Shown one piece after another: positions 1-6,171 of a stretch of DNA of 6,473 nt. The notes under the pieces are model-generated. The model was not told the DNA's origin. It saw only the letters and a list, made by a program, of their open reading frames with translations, and did no database searches. Positions within the stretch are counted from its first letter, which is position 1. Each line of letters opens with the position of its first letter. The stretch covers positions 1 through 6,473 of the forward strand of contig JAUTXM010000062.1 of the NCBI GenBank assembly GCA_030838025.1, written 5' to 3'. Made by a program: the position numbers and the translations under genes. Origin of the DNA: Acidimicrobiaceae bacterium (GTDB lineage: Bacteria > Actinomycetota > Acidimicrobiia > Acidimicrobiales > Palsa-688).

Positions 1-629
1 GGCGGCGGTCCCGGCCGCTCGACTTCGCCCCCCGGGAGCGACTCAGCGCCCCGCCATGGGTACCGAGTGGGCTGCTCAACCCGTTGACGGTGGCGGCGTT
101 CAACGAGGCGTGGTTCCGCAAGGCGCCCCGTCTCCGGCTGGGTCAGATCACCTCGGTGGGGTCGTTCTTCCATCCCCTCGACGCGATGACGGGATGGAAC
201 CGGGTCTACGGGCGGCGGGGTTTCGTCCAGTACCAGTTCGTGGTGCCCCTGGATCAGGGCGACGTGGTCCGCCAGGTGTTGGAAACCCTCGGCGCGCACC
301 GATGCCCGTCGTTCTTGACGGTGCTCAAGCGCTTCGGCCCGGGAAATCCGGGTCCGCTGTCCTTCCCCATGGCGGGGTGGACCCTGGCACTCGACCTGCC
401 GGCGGCGACCGACGGGCTGGGGGCATTGCTGGACAACCTCGATCATGACGTCGTGGCCGCCGGCGGCCGGGTGTACCTCGCCAAGGACTCCCGGATGCGC
501 CCCGAGCTGTTGGCCGCCATGTACCCCGAGCTGGATCGTTGGCGCAAGATTCGCCGCGAACTCGACCCTGACGGCCGGTTGTGCTCGGATCTGGCTCGGC
601 GATTGTGGCCCTTGCAGGGCGACGGATGA
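1..629 (+). CDS. dprE1: Decaprenylphosphoryl-beta-D-ribose 2'-oxidase DprE1, C-terminal part (5' end outside window)
   Basis: FAD-dependent oxidase that converts polyprenyl-phosphoryl-ribose to the 2-keto intermediate, the first half of the epimerisation to polyprenyl-phosphoryl-arabinose (DPA). The reading frame is open from base 3 with no start in context, so only the last 208 residues are present; the mycobacterial protein has about 461. The identification rests on segments I recall as conserved in mycobacterial DprE1: FHPLD, GWNRVYG, VQYQFVVP, a Lys-x-Phe-Gly-Pro block (TVLKRFGPGN), PLSFPMAGW, and the YLAKDSR motif at 474-494, which carries the equivalents of Tyr415 and Lys418. The C-terminus (ARRLWPL) also matches the family ending. 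Ala (codon 387-389) stands where M. tuberculosis has Cys387, and Thr (381-383) where it has Asn385. dprE2 follows after 40 nt, as expected for an operon. An apparent TTG start at 84 is internal. The family assignment is firm; the exact prenyl chain is unknown. Confidence 0.93.
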   Translation, partial: RRSRPLDFAPRERLSAPPWVPSGLLNPLTVAAFNEAWFRKAPRLRLGQITSVGSFFHPLDAMTGWNRVYGRRGFVQYQFVVPLDQGDVVRQVLETLGAHRCPSFLTVLKRFGPGNPGPLSFPMAGWTLALDLPAATDGLGALLDNLDHDVVAAGGRVYLAKDSRMRPELLAAMYPELDRWRKIRRELDPDGRLCSDLARRLWPLQGDG

Positions 630-654
630 CGCGTACGAGAGGTACGAAAGGGAC

Positions 655-660
655 GAGAGG
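655..660 (+). promoter_or_regulatory. Shine-Dalgarno site that sets the dprE2 start
   Basis: GAGAGG lies 9 nt upstream of the GTG at 670, with another purine-rich run (AAAGGGA, 647-652) just before it. The frame stays open far upstream inside dprE1, so this site, together with the match of the N-terminus to known DprE2, decides the start. The competing GTG at 662 runs into a stop after three codons. Confidence 0.6.
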
Positions 661-669
661 CGTGACGGG

Positions 670-1431
670 GTGAAGGATGGGCTCGGCAACGTCCAGTCGG
701 TACTGCTCCTCGGGGGCACGTCGGAGATCGGCCTGGCGATCGCCCACCGGCTGCTCGGGCCGCGCCACGCGTCGGTCGTGCTCGCCGGTCGCGACCAGCC
801 CGGCCTCAAGGCGGCGGCGCAGGTACTGCGCGATCACGGCGCCGGGCGGGTGGAAACGATCGAATTCGACGCCTTGGACACCGCCGGCCATGACCGGGTG
901 CTCGAGGAGGCGCATCGGCTGGTCGGGGACCTCGACGTGGTCATCGTGGCATTCGGACTGCTGGGCGACCAGGCCACCGACGAGGCGGGCGGTGGGGGCG
1001 CCCTCCTTTTGGCGTCGGTCAACTATGTGGGTTCGGTGTCGGTATGCCTGGCGGCCGCCCGGCGGCTGCGGGCCCAGGGGCATGGCACGATCGTCGTCCT
1101 GTCGTCGGTTGCGGGCGAGCGGGTCCGCAAGGCCAACTACATCTACGGCTCTTCCAAGGCCGGCCTCGACGGCTTCGCCCAGGGACTGGGTGATGCCCTG
1201 CAGGGATCGGGGGTGACGGTGCTGATCGTCCGGCCCGGTTTCGTCGCTACCAAGATGACCGAGGGCATGACGCCGCCGCCCCTGTCCACCACCGCCGATC
1301 GGGTGGCGTTGGCAACGGATCAGGCACTGCGGCATGGCCGGGAGATGGTGTGGGTCCCCGGCGCGCTGCGCTATGTCATGTCGGTCGCCCGCCACCTTCC
1401 GCGCCCGGTCTTCCGGCGGCTGAAGATGTGA
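670..1431 (+). CDS. dprE2: Decaprenylphosphoryl-2-keto-ribose reductase DprE2 (SDR family)
   Basis: NAD(P)H-dependent short-chain dehydrogenase that reduces the 2-keto product of DprE1 to polyprenyl-phosphoryl-arabinose (DPA). With the GTG start at 670 the product has 253 residues, practically the same length as mycobacterial DprE2 (254), and its first residues (KDGLGNVQSVLLLGG) align with it. The Rossmann glycine motif is GGTSEIG at residues 15-21. IVAFGLLGD replaces the usual NNAG stretch, as in known DprE2. The SDR tetrad is visible: Asn118 (NYVGSV), Ser146 (LSSVAGERVR), Tyr159 and Lys163 (YGSSKAGLDG). The RPGFVATKM segment after the catalytic site is typical, and the ending FRRLKM resembles the mycobacterial FRKLPI. 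It lies between dprE1 (40 nt) and the HAD gene (12 nt), so the three are probably co-transcribed. In mycobacteria DprE1 and DprE2 are reported to work as a pair. Confidence 0.93.
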   Translation: MKDGLGNVQSVLLLGGTSEIGLAIAHRLLGPRHASVVLAGRDQPGLKAAAQVLRDHGAGRVETIEFDALDTAGHDRVLEEAHRLVGDLDVVIVAFGLLGDQATDEAGGGGALLLASVNYVGSVSVCLAAARRLRAQGHGTIVVLSSVAGERVRKANYIYGSSKAGLDGFAQGLGDALQGSGVTVLIVRPGFVATKMTEGMTPPPLSTTADRVALATDQALRHGREMVWVPGALRYVMSVARHLPRPVFRRLKM

Positions 1432-1436
1432 AGGGG
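1431..1436 (+). promoter_or_regulatory. Shine-Dalgarno site of the HAD gene
   Basis: AAGGGG overlaps the last base of the dprE2 stop codon and stands 7 nt before the ATG at 1444. It supports both that start and translational linkage with dprE2. Confidence 0.55.
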
Positions 1437-1443
1437 CCGGGCG

Positions 1444-2046
1444 ATGGCGGCTGAGCCGCAAGGGGTGGCGGCGTTCGACTTCGACGGCACCATGATCCGG
1501 GGCGACAGTTTCATGCCCTTTCTGGTGCGGGCCGTGGGACCGGCCAAGTTCGGACAGATCGTGATCAGGTCGTCGGCGTCGACGGCCCAGGCATACCGGT
1601 TGGGCCGGCGCGACGCCTCGAAGGCGGTCCTGGTTCGACGGCTCCTGCGGGGCTACCCCGCCGACCGTCTCGACGACCTCGGCCGGCGCTATGCGGTACT
1701 GCTGGCGCAGCGGATCCGCCCCCACATGGCCGAACGGGTCACATGGCACCAGCAGCGAGGCCACCGCCTGGTGATCGTCTCGGCCTCGCTCGACGTCTAC
1801 CTCGCACCCACCGGGGTGGCGTTGGGATTCGACCACGTCCTGGCCACCCTCCTCGAGGTCGGTTCCGACGGACGGTTGACCGGGCGGCTGCAGGGACCGA
1901 ATGTTCGAGGTGTCGAGAAGTCGTCGCGGTTGCGGTCGTGGCTGGCTCGGGAACTCGACGGCGCCCCGTACCAACTGTGGGCCTACGGTGACAGTGCCGG
2001 TGACCGGGAGCTCCTGGCGATGGCCGACCACCCGGTTCGGGTCTGA
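1444..2046 (+). CDS. HAD superfamily hydrolase, subfamily IB (candidate phosphatase in the DPA pathway)
   Basis: A 200-residue cytoplasmic protein with all four HAD motifs. Motif I is FDFDGTM with nucleophile Asp12 and general acid Asp14; motif II is Ser113 in VIVSASLD; motif III is Lys159 in VEKSSRL; motif IV is GDSAGD with Asp183 and Asp187. The order and spacing fit the phosphoserine-phosphatase-like IB group, with a helical cap between motifs I and II. The gene starts 12 nt after dprE2 with a good ribosome binding site, so it is very likely in the same operon. DPA synthesis needs removal of the 5-phosphate from polyprenyl-phosphoryl-5-phosphoribose before DprE1 acts. IB-type HAD domains are known fused to UbiA-type prenyltransferases, so a role in that step is a reasonable inference, not shown by the sequence. 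The protein stops soon after motif IV (HPVRV) and lacks the longer tail with an NPD-type motif seen in many IB members. It could instead be a general small-molecule phosphatase. Confidence 0.85.
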   Translation: MAAEPQGVAAFDFDGTMIRGDSFMPFLVRAVGPAKFGQIVIRSSASTAQAYRLGRRDASKAVLVRRLLRGYPADRLDDLGRRYAVLLAQRIRPHMAERVTWHQQRGHRLVIVSASLDVYLAPTGVALGFDHVLATLLEVGSDGRLTGRLQGPNVRGVEKSSRLRSWLARELDGAPYQLWAYGDSAGDRELLAMADHPVRV

Positions 2047-2187
2047 GGGCCGGCGCGCGGATCGTCGGTCCTTGGTCCTCGGCGCGTCACGCTCGTCACG
2101 GCGCGATGGCCGACGGGCCGCACGCCGGTCAGCGGAACAGCCTGGGTGACGCCGATCAGTCTTCTTCCTGCCGGCCCGTTGCGCTCT

Positions 2188-2225
2188 CTGCGCCTGCGGC
2201 CCGGCGCGCGCCTGCGCCTGCGGCC
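2188..2225 (+). repeat. 14-bp direct repeat in GC-rich spacer
   Basis: CTGCGCCTGCGGCC occurs at 2188-2201 and again, exactly, at 2212-2225, a period of 24 bp. It lies in low-complexity GC-rich sequence and may be simple slippage. Confidence 0.6.
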
Positions 2226-2268
2226 GGCAACGGCGGCCCCGACCAGACTCCTGCCCGTATCGATTGGC

Positions 2269-2296
2269 AGTTCTCCCGGCTTTTTAGTTCTCCCGG
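2269..2296 (+). repeat. 11-bp direct repeat AGTTCTCCCGG
   Basis: The 11-mer is present at 2269-2279 and 2286-2296, a period of 17 bp, separated by a T-rich spacer. A related TTCTCCCGGAC recurs at 2446-2456, ending 8 nt before the ATG of the downstream gene. The first copy overlaps the left arm of the inverted repeat. Confidence 0.6.
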
Positions 2297-2304
2297 ACTT
2301 CGGA

Positions 2305-2337
2305 CGGCAAAACTGCCAAGGTCGGCCAAACTGCCAA
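2305..2337 (+). repeat. Tandem 15-bp motif with 18-bp period
   Basis: CGGCAAAACTGCCAA (2305-2319) and CGGCCAAACTGCCAA (2323-2337) differ at one base. The inverted copy on the left at 2264-2278 matches the reverse complement of the first at 13 of 15 bases. Three copies in two orientations within 74 bp resemble a protein-binding array more than chance. Confidence 0.65.
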
Positions 2338-2464
2338 TCGATTCCGAGGTCATCGCTCTCGCCTGGGCTCGGACGTCGAACGACAACCGCAACGCGCACA
2401 CACAGAGGAGCGTGAGCACGCTGGTCGCGGACCATGGGTCAGGAATTCTCCCGGACAACTGCTC

Positions 2465-4276
2465 ATGGGGTTAATCTCTCGGGGCGTGAGACTCGCGGCA
2501 GCGCCCCGTCGGCAATCGCTCCATGTCGCTCTGGCAGTCCTCGCCATTTTGACCCTGAGCCTGGTCGGGACCGTGGCGCGGGCGTCGCGCGCCGGCGCGC
2601 TGGCCGGGCCGTATCCCGGTGCCAGCCTTTTCGTGGGCAACGGAACCCTCGCGTCGTCGCCCGCGACGGTGAACATGCCCGATATCGGACATGTGGTGTT
2701 CGTCGTCGGCACCGACGGCGGCATCTGGTGGACGACCCAGTTCAAGCCTTGGAACGGCCTTGGCTCGCCTCCCGTCGGAATCATTGGGGATCCCGCCGTG
2801 GTCTCGTGGGGCCCCGGTCGGATCGATTTGTTCGTTCAGGGCGGCGACCACAGGCTCTGGCAGCGGTGGACCGCCTGCAGCGGTTGTTCATGGTCCGGGT
2901 GGTTCAAGCCCGTCGGTGACGAAGGCACGCTGGCCTCGGCGCCGGCCGTCACGAGTTGGGCTCCCGGCCGGATCGACGTCGTCGTCCAGGGAACCGACGG
3001 CAGCACCTACCAGCGTGACTGGGACACCGATTCGTGGAGCGGCGGTTGGTTCAATCTGTTGGCCCCGCCCGTCCCGGCAACGATGGGCGAGCACGGAACG
3101 ATCACGACCTGGGCGCCCGGGCGCCTGGATGTCTTCGTGCGCGGGAACAACAACCGGCTGTACCAGAACTTCTTTACCAACGGCTTCTGGCAGGGCTGGT
3201 TCCAGCCGACCGGCACCGAAAAGGGCACGCTGGCCTCGGCTCCGGCAGCCGACACGTGGACGGGCGGCGTGGGCGGACACAACCACCTGACGGTGTTCGT
3301 CCAGGGCGCCGACGGCCACCTCTACCAGACCACCTTCGATGGTGCCTGGAGCGCCTGGAATGTCGAAGGAGCCGATCAGGACGTCTTCGTCGGTTCGCCT
3401 GGCGTTCCTACGACCCGCCAAACGCAGCCCTATGTCCTGGTCCGTGGTACCGACAACCGGTGCTACCAATTCCTGCCGGCCACGACGCAAGGGACTGGGC
3501 AGCAAGCCCAGGCTGCGGCCTTTATCGCGCAACGGGCGGGCTTCTCCAGTTTTACCTTAGTTGATACGCAGACCCAAACACAAGTCTCGGGAGGATCGTT
3601 TACCACGGCCATCCGGACCGCGTCGGTGATCAAGGTTCCTATCGCCATGGCACTGGTGGCCCGGGCAACGGCCCAGCATCGAGGCCTGACCGAGAGGGAA
3701 CAGTCGCTCCTGCATTCCATGATCACCCAATCCGACAATGACGCCGCCACCGCCCTCTGGAACGAGGTGGGCGGCAGCCCCGCGGTCATCGCCATGATGC
3801 GATCGCTGGGCGCCACCAACACCTCGCCCTATCCTTCGAGCCCGAACGCCTGGGGGTTCACGCTGAGTACCAGCCACGACCTCGCGGTCGTCTTGGCGCA
3901 ACTGGCCTCGGGCGCGCTCGGCCCGTCGGGAACCAACGCCATCATTACCCAGATGCATCAGGTGATCGCGTCTCAGTCCTGGGGCATTGGTGCAGCACTG
4001 CCCGGCTCCGCCGTCAAGAACGGTTGGTATCCCGATCCCGGCGATTGGCGGGTCAACTGCTTGGGGATCATCGGCGGCACGCGCTATGCCCTCGCGGTCA
4101 TGACCCAGTACCCGATCGGACTCGGGCAGTTGTATGGCGAACATACGTGTCAGGGAGTCGCGGCCGCCCTGTTCCCGTCCGGGTCGGTCGGTGTGGGTGC
4201 GGTCGATGCGAACGCACCGCCGGCAGCGTCCCTGCCCGCCATCACCGGTATCGGTATGACGGCCGACGGCGGCTGA
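2465..4276 (+). CDS. Secreted protein: PLL-like beta-propeller repeats fused to a beta-lactamase-fold serine hydrolase
   Basis: 603 residues. The N-terminus has arginines at 15-16 (PRRQSL), a hydrophobic stretch at about 21-36 and an ARA site at 38-40, so it is exported; a Tat route is possible but the motif is imperfect. Residues about 60-342 hold five to six repeats of 46-50 residues with the pattern [S/T]W.PGR[I/L]D.FV.G.[D/N]..[L/T][W/Y]Q, then a GWF-like turn, resembling PLL-type lectin beta-propellers that bind sugars. Residues about 350-572 are a class A beta-lactamase-like domain: Ser387-Val-Ile-Lys390, Ser423-Asp-Asn425 and Lys518-Asn-Gly520. Only 36 residues separate the first Ser from SDN (60 in TEM), and no Omega-loop ExxN is seen, so true beta-lactamase activity is unlikely. 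A peptidoglycan or ester hydrolase role is more plausible; the substrate is unknown. The ATG at 2465 has only a weak upstream GGA; a GTG at 2486 is an alternative. The membrane protein gene follows after 17 nt. Confidence 0.85.
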   Translation: MGLISRGVRLAAAPRRQSLHVALAVLAILTLSLVGTVARASRAGALAGPYPGASLFVGNGTLASSPATVNMPDIGHVVFVVGTDGGIWWTTQFKPWNGLGSPPVGIIGDPAVVSWGPGRIDLFVQGGDHRLWQRWTACSGCSWSGWFKPVGDEGTLASAPAVTSWAPGRIDVVVQGTDGSTYQRDWDTDSWSGGWFNLLAPPVPATMGEHGTITTWAPGRLDVFVRGNNNRLYQNFFTNGFWQGWFQPTGTEKGTLASAPAADTWTGGVGGHNHLTVFVQGADGHLYQTTFDGAWSAWNVEGADQDVFVGSPGVPTTRQTQPYVLVRGTDNRCYQFLPATTQGTGQQAQAAAFIAQRAGFSSFTLVDTQTQTQVSGGSFTTAIRTASVIKVPIAMALVARATAQHRGLTEREQSLLHSMITQSDNDAATALWNEVGGSPAVIAMMRSLGATNTSPYPSSPNAWGFTLSTSHDLAVVLAQLASGALGPSGTNAIITQMHQVIASQSWGIGAALPGSAVKNGWYPDPGDWRVNCLGIIGGTRYALAVMTQYPIGLGQLYGEHTCQGVAAALFPSGSVGVGAVDANAPPAASLPAITGIGMTADGG

Positions 4277-4293
4277 GCGCTATTCCATGCCAG

Positions 4294-6171
4294 GTGGTTG
4301 GCCTGTCCGTCGGGGCGACCACTAATCTCGCCCCTTCCGCCTCACCAGGAGACCGAGCAACGGCGACAACGCAGCATGACGTCCCGCCCGGCTCGCGCCC
4401 TGCTGACGCCGACCCTCCGACTCCGGTAGAGACCGACGGCGGGCGGTGGCGACGACGCCTATTCGTCACCGCGGTGTTCGCGGTCGCGACCATGGCGATG
4501 CTGCGCCGCACCCCGGGTGAGCTGGCCAACCGGCTGCCGGGAAACCTCGGCGACGCCCCGTTGGTGATGTGGATCCTGCAATGGGGCGGCCACGGGCTGC
4601 GCCACAACCCGATCCACGTGTTCAACGGCAATATCTTCTGGCCTTACCCCCACACACTGGCCTACGCCGACTCGATGCTCTCGGTCGCCCCGGCGTACGG
4701 GCTGCTCTACGGCATCACGGGCAAGTGGGCGCTGGCCTGGAACCTCCTGTGGATCGGCCTGATCGGCCTCAACCTGGGTGCGACCTATTGCCTGACGCGT
4801 TGGCTGACCGGTCGCACGGACGTCGCCATCTTCGCCGGCCTGGCTGTCGGGTTCTCCGCCTACGTCTTCAACAACGCCGGGCACCCTCAACTCGAGGTGA
4901 TCGGGTTGGTGCCGCTCGGTTTCCTGCTGCTGTTCAAGTTGTTCGACCGGCCGCGCATGACGACGGCCGTCCTGCTTGGCGTCGTCAACGTCGCCATCGC
5001 CCTGGGCGCGCTGTACGTCGCAACCGGCTACGCCATCGCCGTCGTCGTCATCCTCGTTGGTTTTGCGGTCTCGGTGCGGGCCCGGCCGCCCCGGGCCCTC
5101 CTCGCCTGCCTGGCGGTGGCCGGGCTCATCACCATGATCGCCGCTCCGTCGGTCATCCCGTATCGCGACGTCGAGAAGACCTTCGGTCGTCGACCGCTGT
5201 CTCCGGAGTGGGGTCTTCGGCCCCGGGACATCGTGCGGCCGGCCGTCGGCTCCTATCTGTACAAGACGCTGTCGCACGACACCGACCAGGGCAGCGGTGA
5301 ACGGCATCTCTTTCCCGGCTTCCTGACGCTCGGGCTGGCCGCGGTCGGCGCGGTCGCCCTGGTCGTCGATCGCCGCCGCCGCCCCCGCGGGCGGCATCGC
5401 GCGGGGGGTGGCGAGGGCGACGTCGTTCGGGGGGTGCCGCCTGACCGACGGCGCTACGTGGTGCTCCTCGTGGTCGCGGGGGCGGTCATCGGCGTACTCG
5501 CCGTCGGCGCGATCGGCACTTCGTTTCCCACGCCGTGGCGAGTTGTCTATGACCACGTCGAGCCGTTGTCGGGCGTTCGCGTGCCCGCCCGGCTGGCGTT
5601 GTTCAGCATCCTGGCGGGCGCCGTGCTGGCGGCCGTGGGGCTCATGGCCATCATGCAGCGGATATCGCGTCCTGCGGTCCGGGTCGCCATCGCCGCCATC
5701 GCATCGGTCCTGCTCCTGGTCGAACTGGCAGCGCCGGTGCCCTACACCCACATTCCCGACGACCCCGCCACCTTGTCGGTGTACCACGCCATGAGCCACC
5801 GGCCGACGGGGGCGGTCGCAGAGCTGCCGATCTTCAACCCGGGCCAGAGCGTGAACGACTGGGCCTACGGGGAACCGGCGCGAATGGTGTGGGCCACGAT
5901 TGATTACCACCCCAGGGTCAACGGCTATTCCGGGTATGTGTCGCCGACGTACGACAGCGACGCGGCAGTCATCCGCACCATCCCCGCACCAGCGGCGTTT
6001 GCCAAGTTGCGGTCCATGGACGTCCGCTATCTGATCCTGCATGTCGGGGTGCAGACCGACATCATGATGTACACCGAGGATCAGGCTCGCAGCATCATCG
6101 CCGCGCTTCCGGCCGGCGCCACGGTCGACCGCTACGACGCCAACTACCTGGTCGACCTGGGCAAACCCTGA
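4294..6171 (+). CDS. Multi-pass membrane protein, GT-C glycosyltransferase-like
   Basis: About 625 residues from GTG 4294. A hydrophilic, Pro/Thr-rich cytoplasmic N-terminus (about 55 residues, ending GRWRRR) is followed by some 10-12 predicted membrane helices and a soluble C-terminal part of about 140 residues. The first loop carries LGDAPLVMWILQW (Asp87), then FWPYPHTLAYADS. An Asp in this first extracytoplasmic loop is the usual catalytic signature of GT-C enzymes, which use polyprenyl-phosphate sugars. The C-terminal part has RVNGYSGYVSP and VRYLILHVG, a pattern seen in large YfhO-type or uncharacterised GT-C-like proteins. The substrate is unknown; use of the DPA made by the upstream genes is only an inference. 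The start is uncertain: GTG 4294 lacks a clear Shine-Dalgarno site, whereas AGGAG at 4347-4351 precedes only an ACG (4360) in this frame. The frame is open further upstream inside the hydrolase gene, but that part reads as out-of-frame sequence. The gene is probably co-transcribed with the hydrolase. Confidence 0.75.
   Translation: MVGLSVGATTNLAPSASPGDRATATTQHDVPPGSRPADADPPTPVETDGGRWRRRLFVTAVFAVATMAMLRRTPGELANRLPGNLGDAPLVMWILQWGGHGLRHNPIHVFNGNIFWPYPHTLAYADSMLSVAPAYGLLYGITGKWALAWNLLWIGLIGLNLGATYCLTRWLTGRTDVAIFAGLAVGFSAYVFNNAGHPQLEVIGLVPLGFLLLFKLFDRPRMTTAVLLGVVNVAIALGALYVATGYAIAVVVILVGFAVSVRARPPRALLACLAVAGLITMIAAPSVIPYRDVEKTFGRRPLSPEWGLRPRDIVRPAVGSYLYKTLSHDTDQGSGERHLFPGFLTLGLAAVGAVALVVDRRRRPRGRHRAGGGEGDVVRGVPPDRRRYVVLLVVAGAVIGVLAVGAIGTSFPTPWRVVYDHVEPLSGVRVPARLALFSILAGAVLAAVGLMAIMQRISRPAVRVAIAAIASVLLLVELAAPVPYTHIPDDPATLSVYHAMSHRPTGAVAELPIFNPGQSVNDWAYGEPARMVWATIDYHPRVNGYSGYVSPTYDSDAAVIRTIPAPAAFAKLRSMDVRYLILHVGVQTDIMMYTEDQARSIIAALPAGATVDRYDANYLVDLGKP

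Larger units (their letters stand above)
2259..2342. repeat. 84-bp element bounded by a perfect 14-bp inverted repeat
   Basis: ATCGATTGGCAGTT at 2259-2272 is the exact reverse complement of AACTGCCAATCGAT at 2329-2342. Beyond one mismatch the next outer pair (G at 2257, C at 2344) also matches. The 56-nt interior contains a further copy of AACTGCCAA (2311-2319), so the left arm could pair with either right copy. As RNA it could form alternative long-loop hairpins; as DNA it could be a set of operator half-sites or a small palindromic element. No clear target-site duplication flanks it beyond the AT that belongs to the palindrome. Confidence 0.75.
2047..2464. other. Non-coding gap between the dprE operon and the hydrolase gene
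   Basis: This 418-nt stretch separates the two plus-strand gene blocks. The first half is very GC-rich with short reiterations. The second half (about 2259-2342) is richer in A and T and holds the inverted and tandem repeats listed separately. Open frames exist on both strands, but their translations are Arg/Pro/Ala-rich, match nothing I recognise and run through the repeats, so I do not call a gene. I see no clear sigma-factor promoter pair and no GC-stem-plus-T-run terminator. The promoter for the gene at 2465 should lie here, but I cannot place it. Confidence 0.6.

Noticed and set aside
325..2031. 568-codon open frame on the minus strand
   Set aside because: It lies antisense to dprE1, dprE2 and the HAD gene, all of which have clear motifs. 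The translation is Arg/Pro/His-rich without recognisable domains, the usual effect of high GC at third codon positions.
2280..2288. T-run after a GC-rich segment as a rho-independent terminator of the dprE operon
   Set aside because: No GC-rich self-complementary stem directly precedes the T-run; the inverted repeat arms lie on both sides of it instead.
2259..2342. CRISPR array
   Set aside because: There are too few copies, the repeats are short and overlapping, and there are no regular spacers or cas genes.
1983..2435. Possible minus-strand gene in the spacer
   Set aside because: It overlaps the 3' end of the HAD gene, crosses the repeat cluster, and gives an Arg/Pro-rich product with no family likeness.
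2412..2474. Short 20-codon frame starting GTG after AGAGGAG (2404-2410)
   Set aside because: Only 1 nt separates the purine-rich site from the GTG, and the product overlaps the start of the next gene. A leader peptide cannot be excluded, but nothing supports it.
2465..4276. Functional class A beta-lactamase (resistance gene)
   Set aside because: The Omega-loop Glu needed for deacylation is not seen, the Ser-to-SDN spacing is too short, and a propeller is fused in front.
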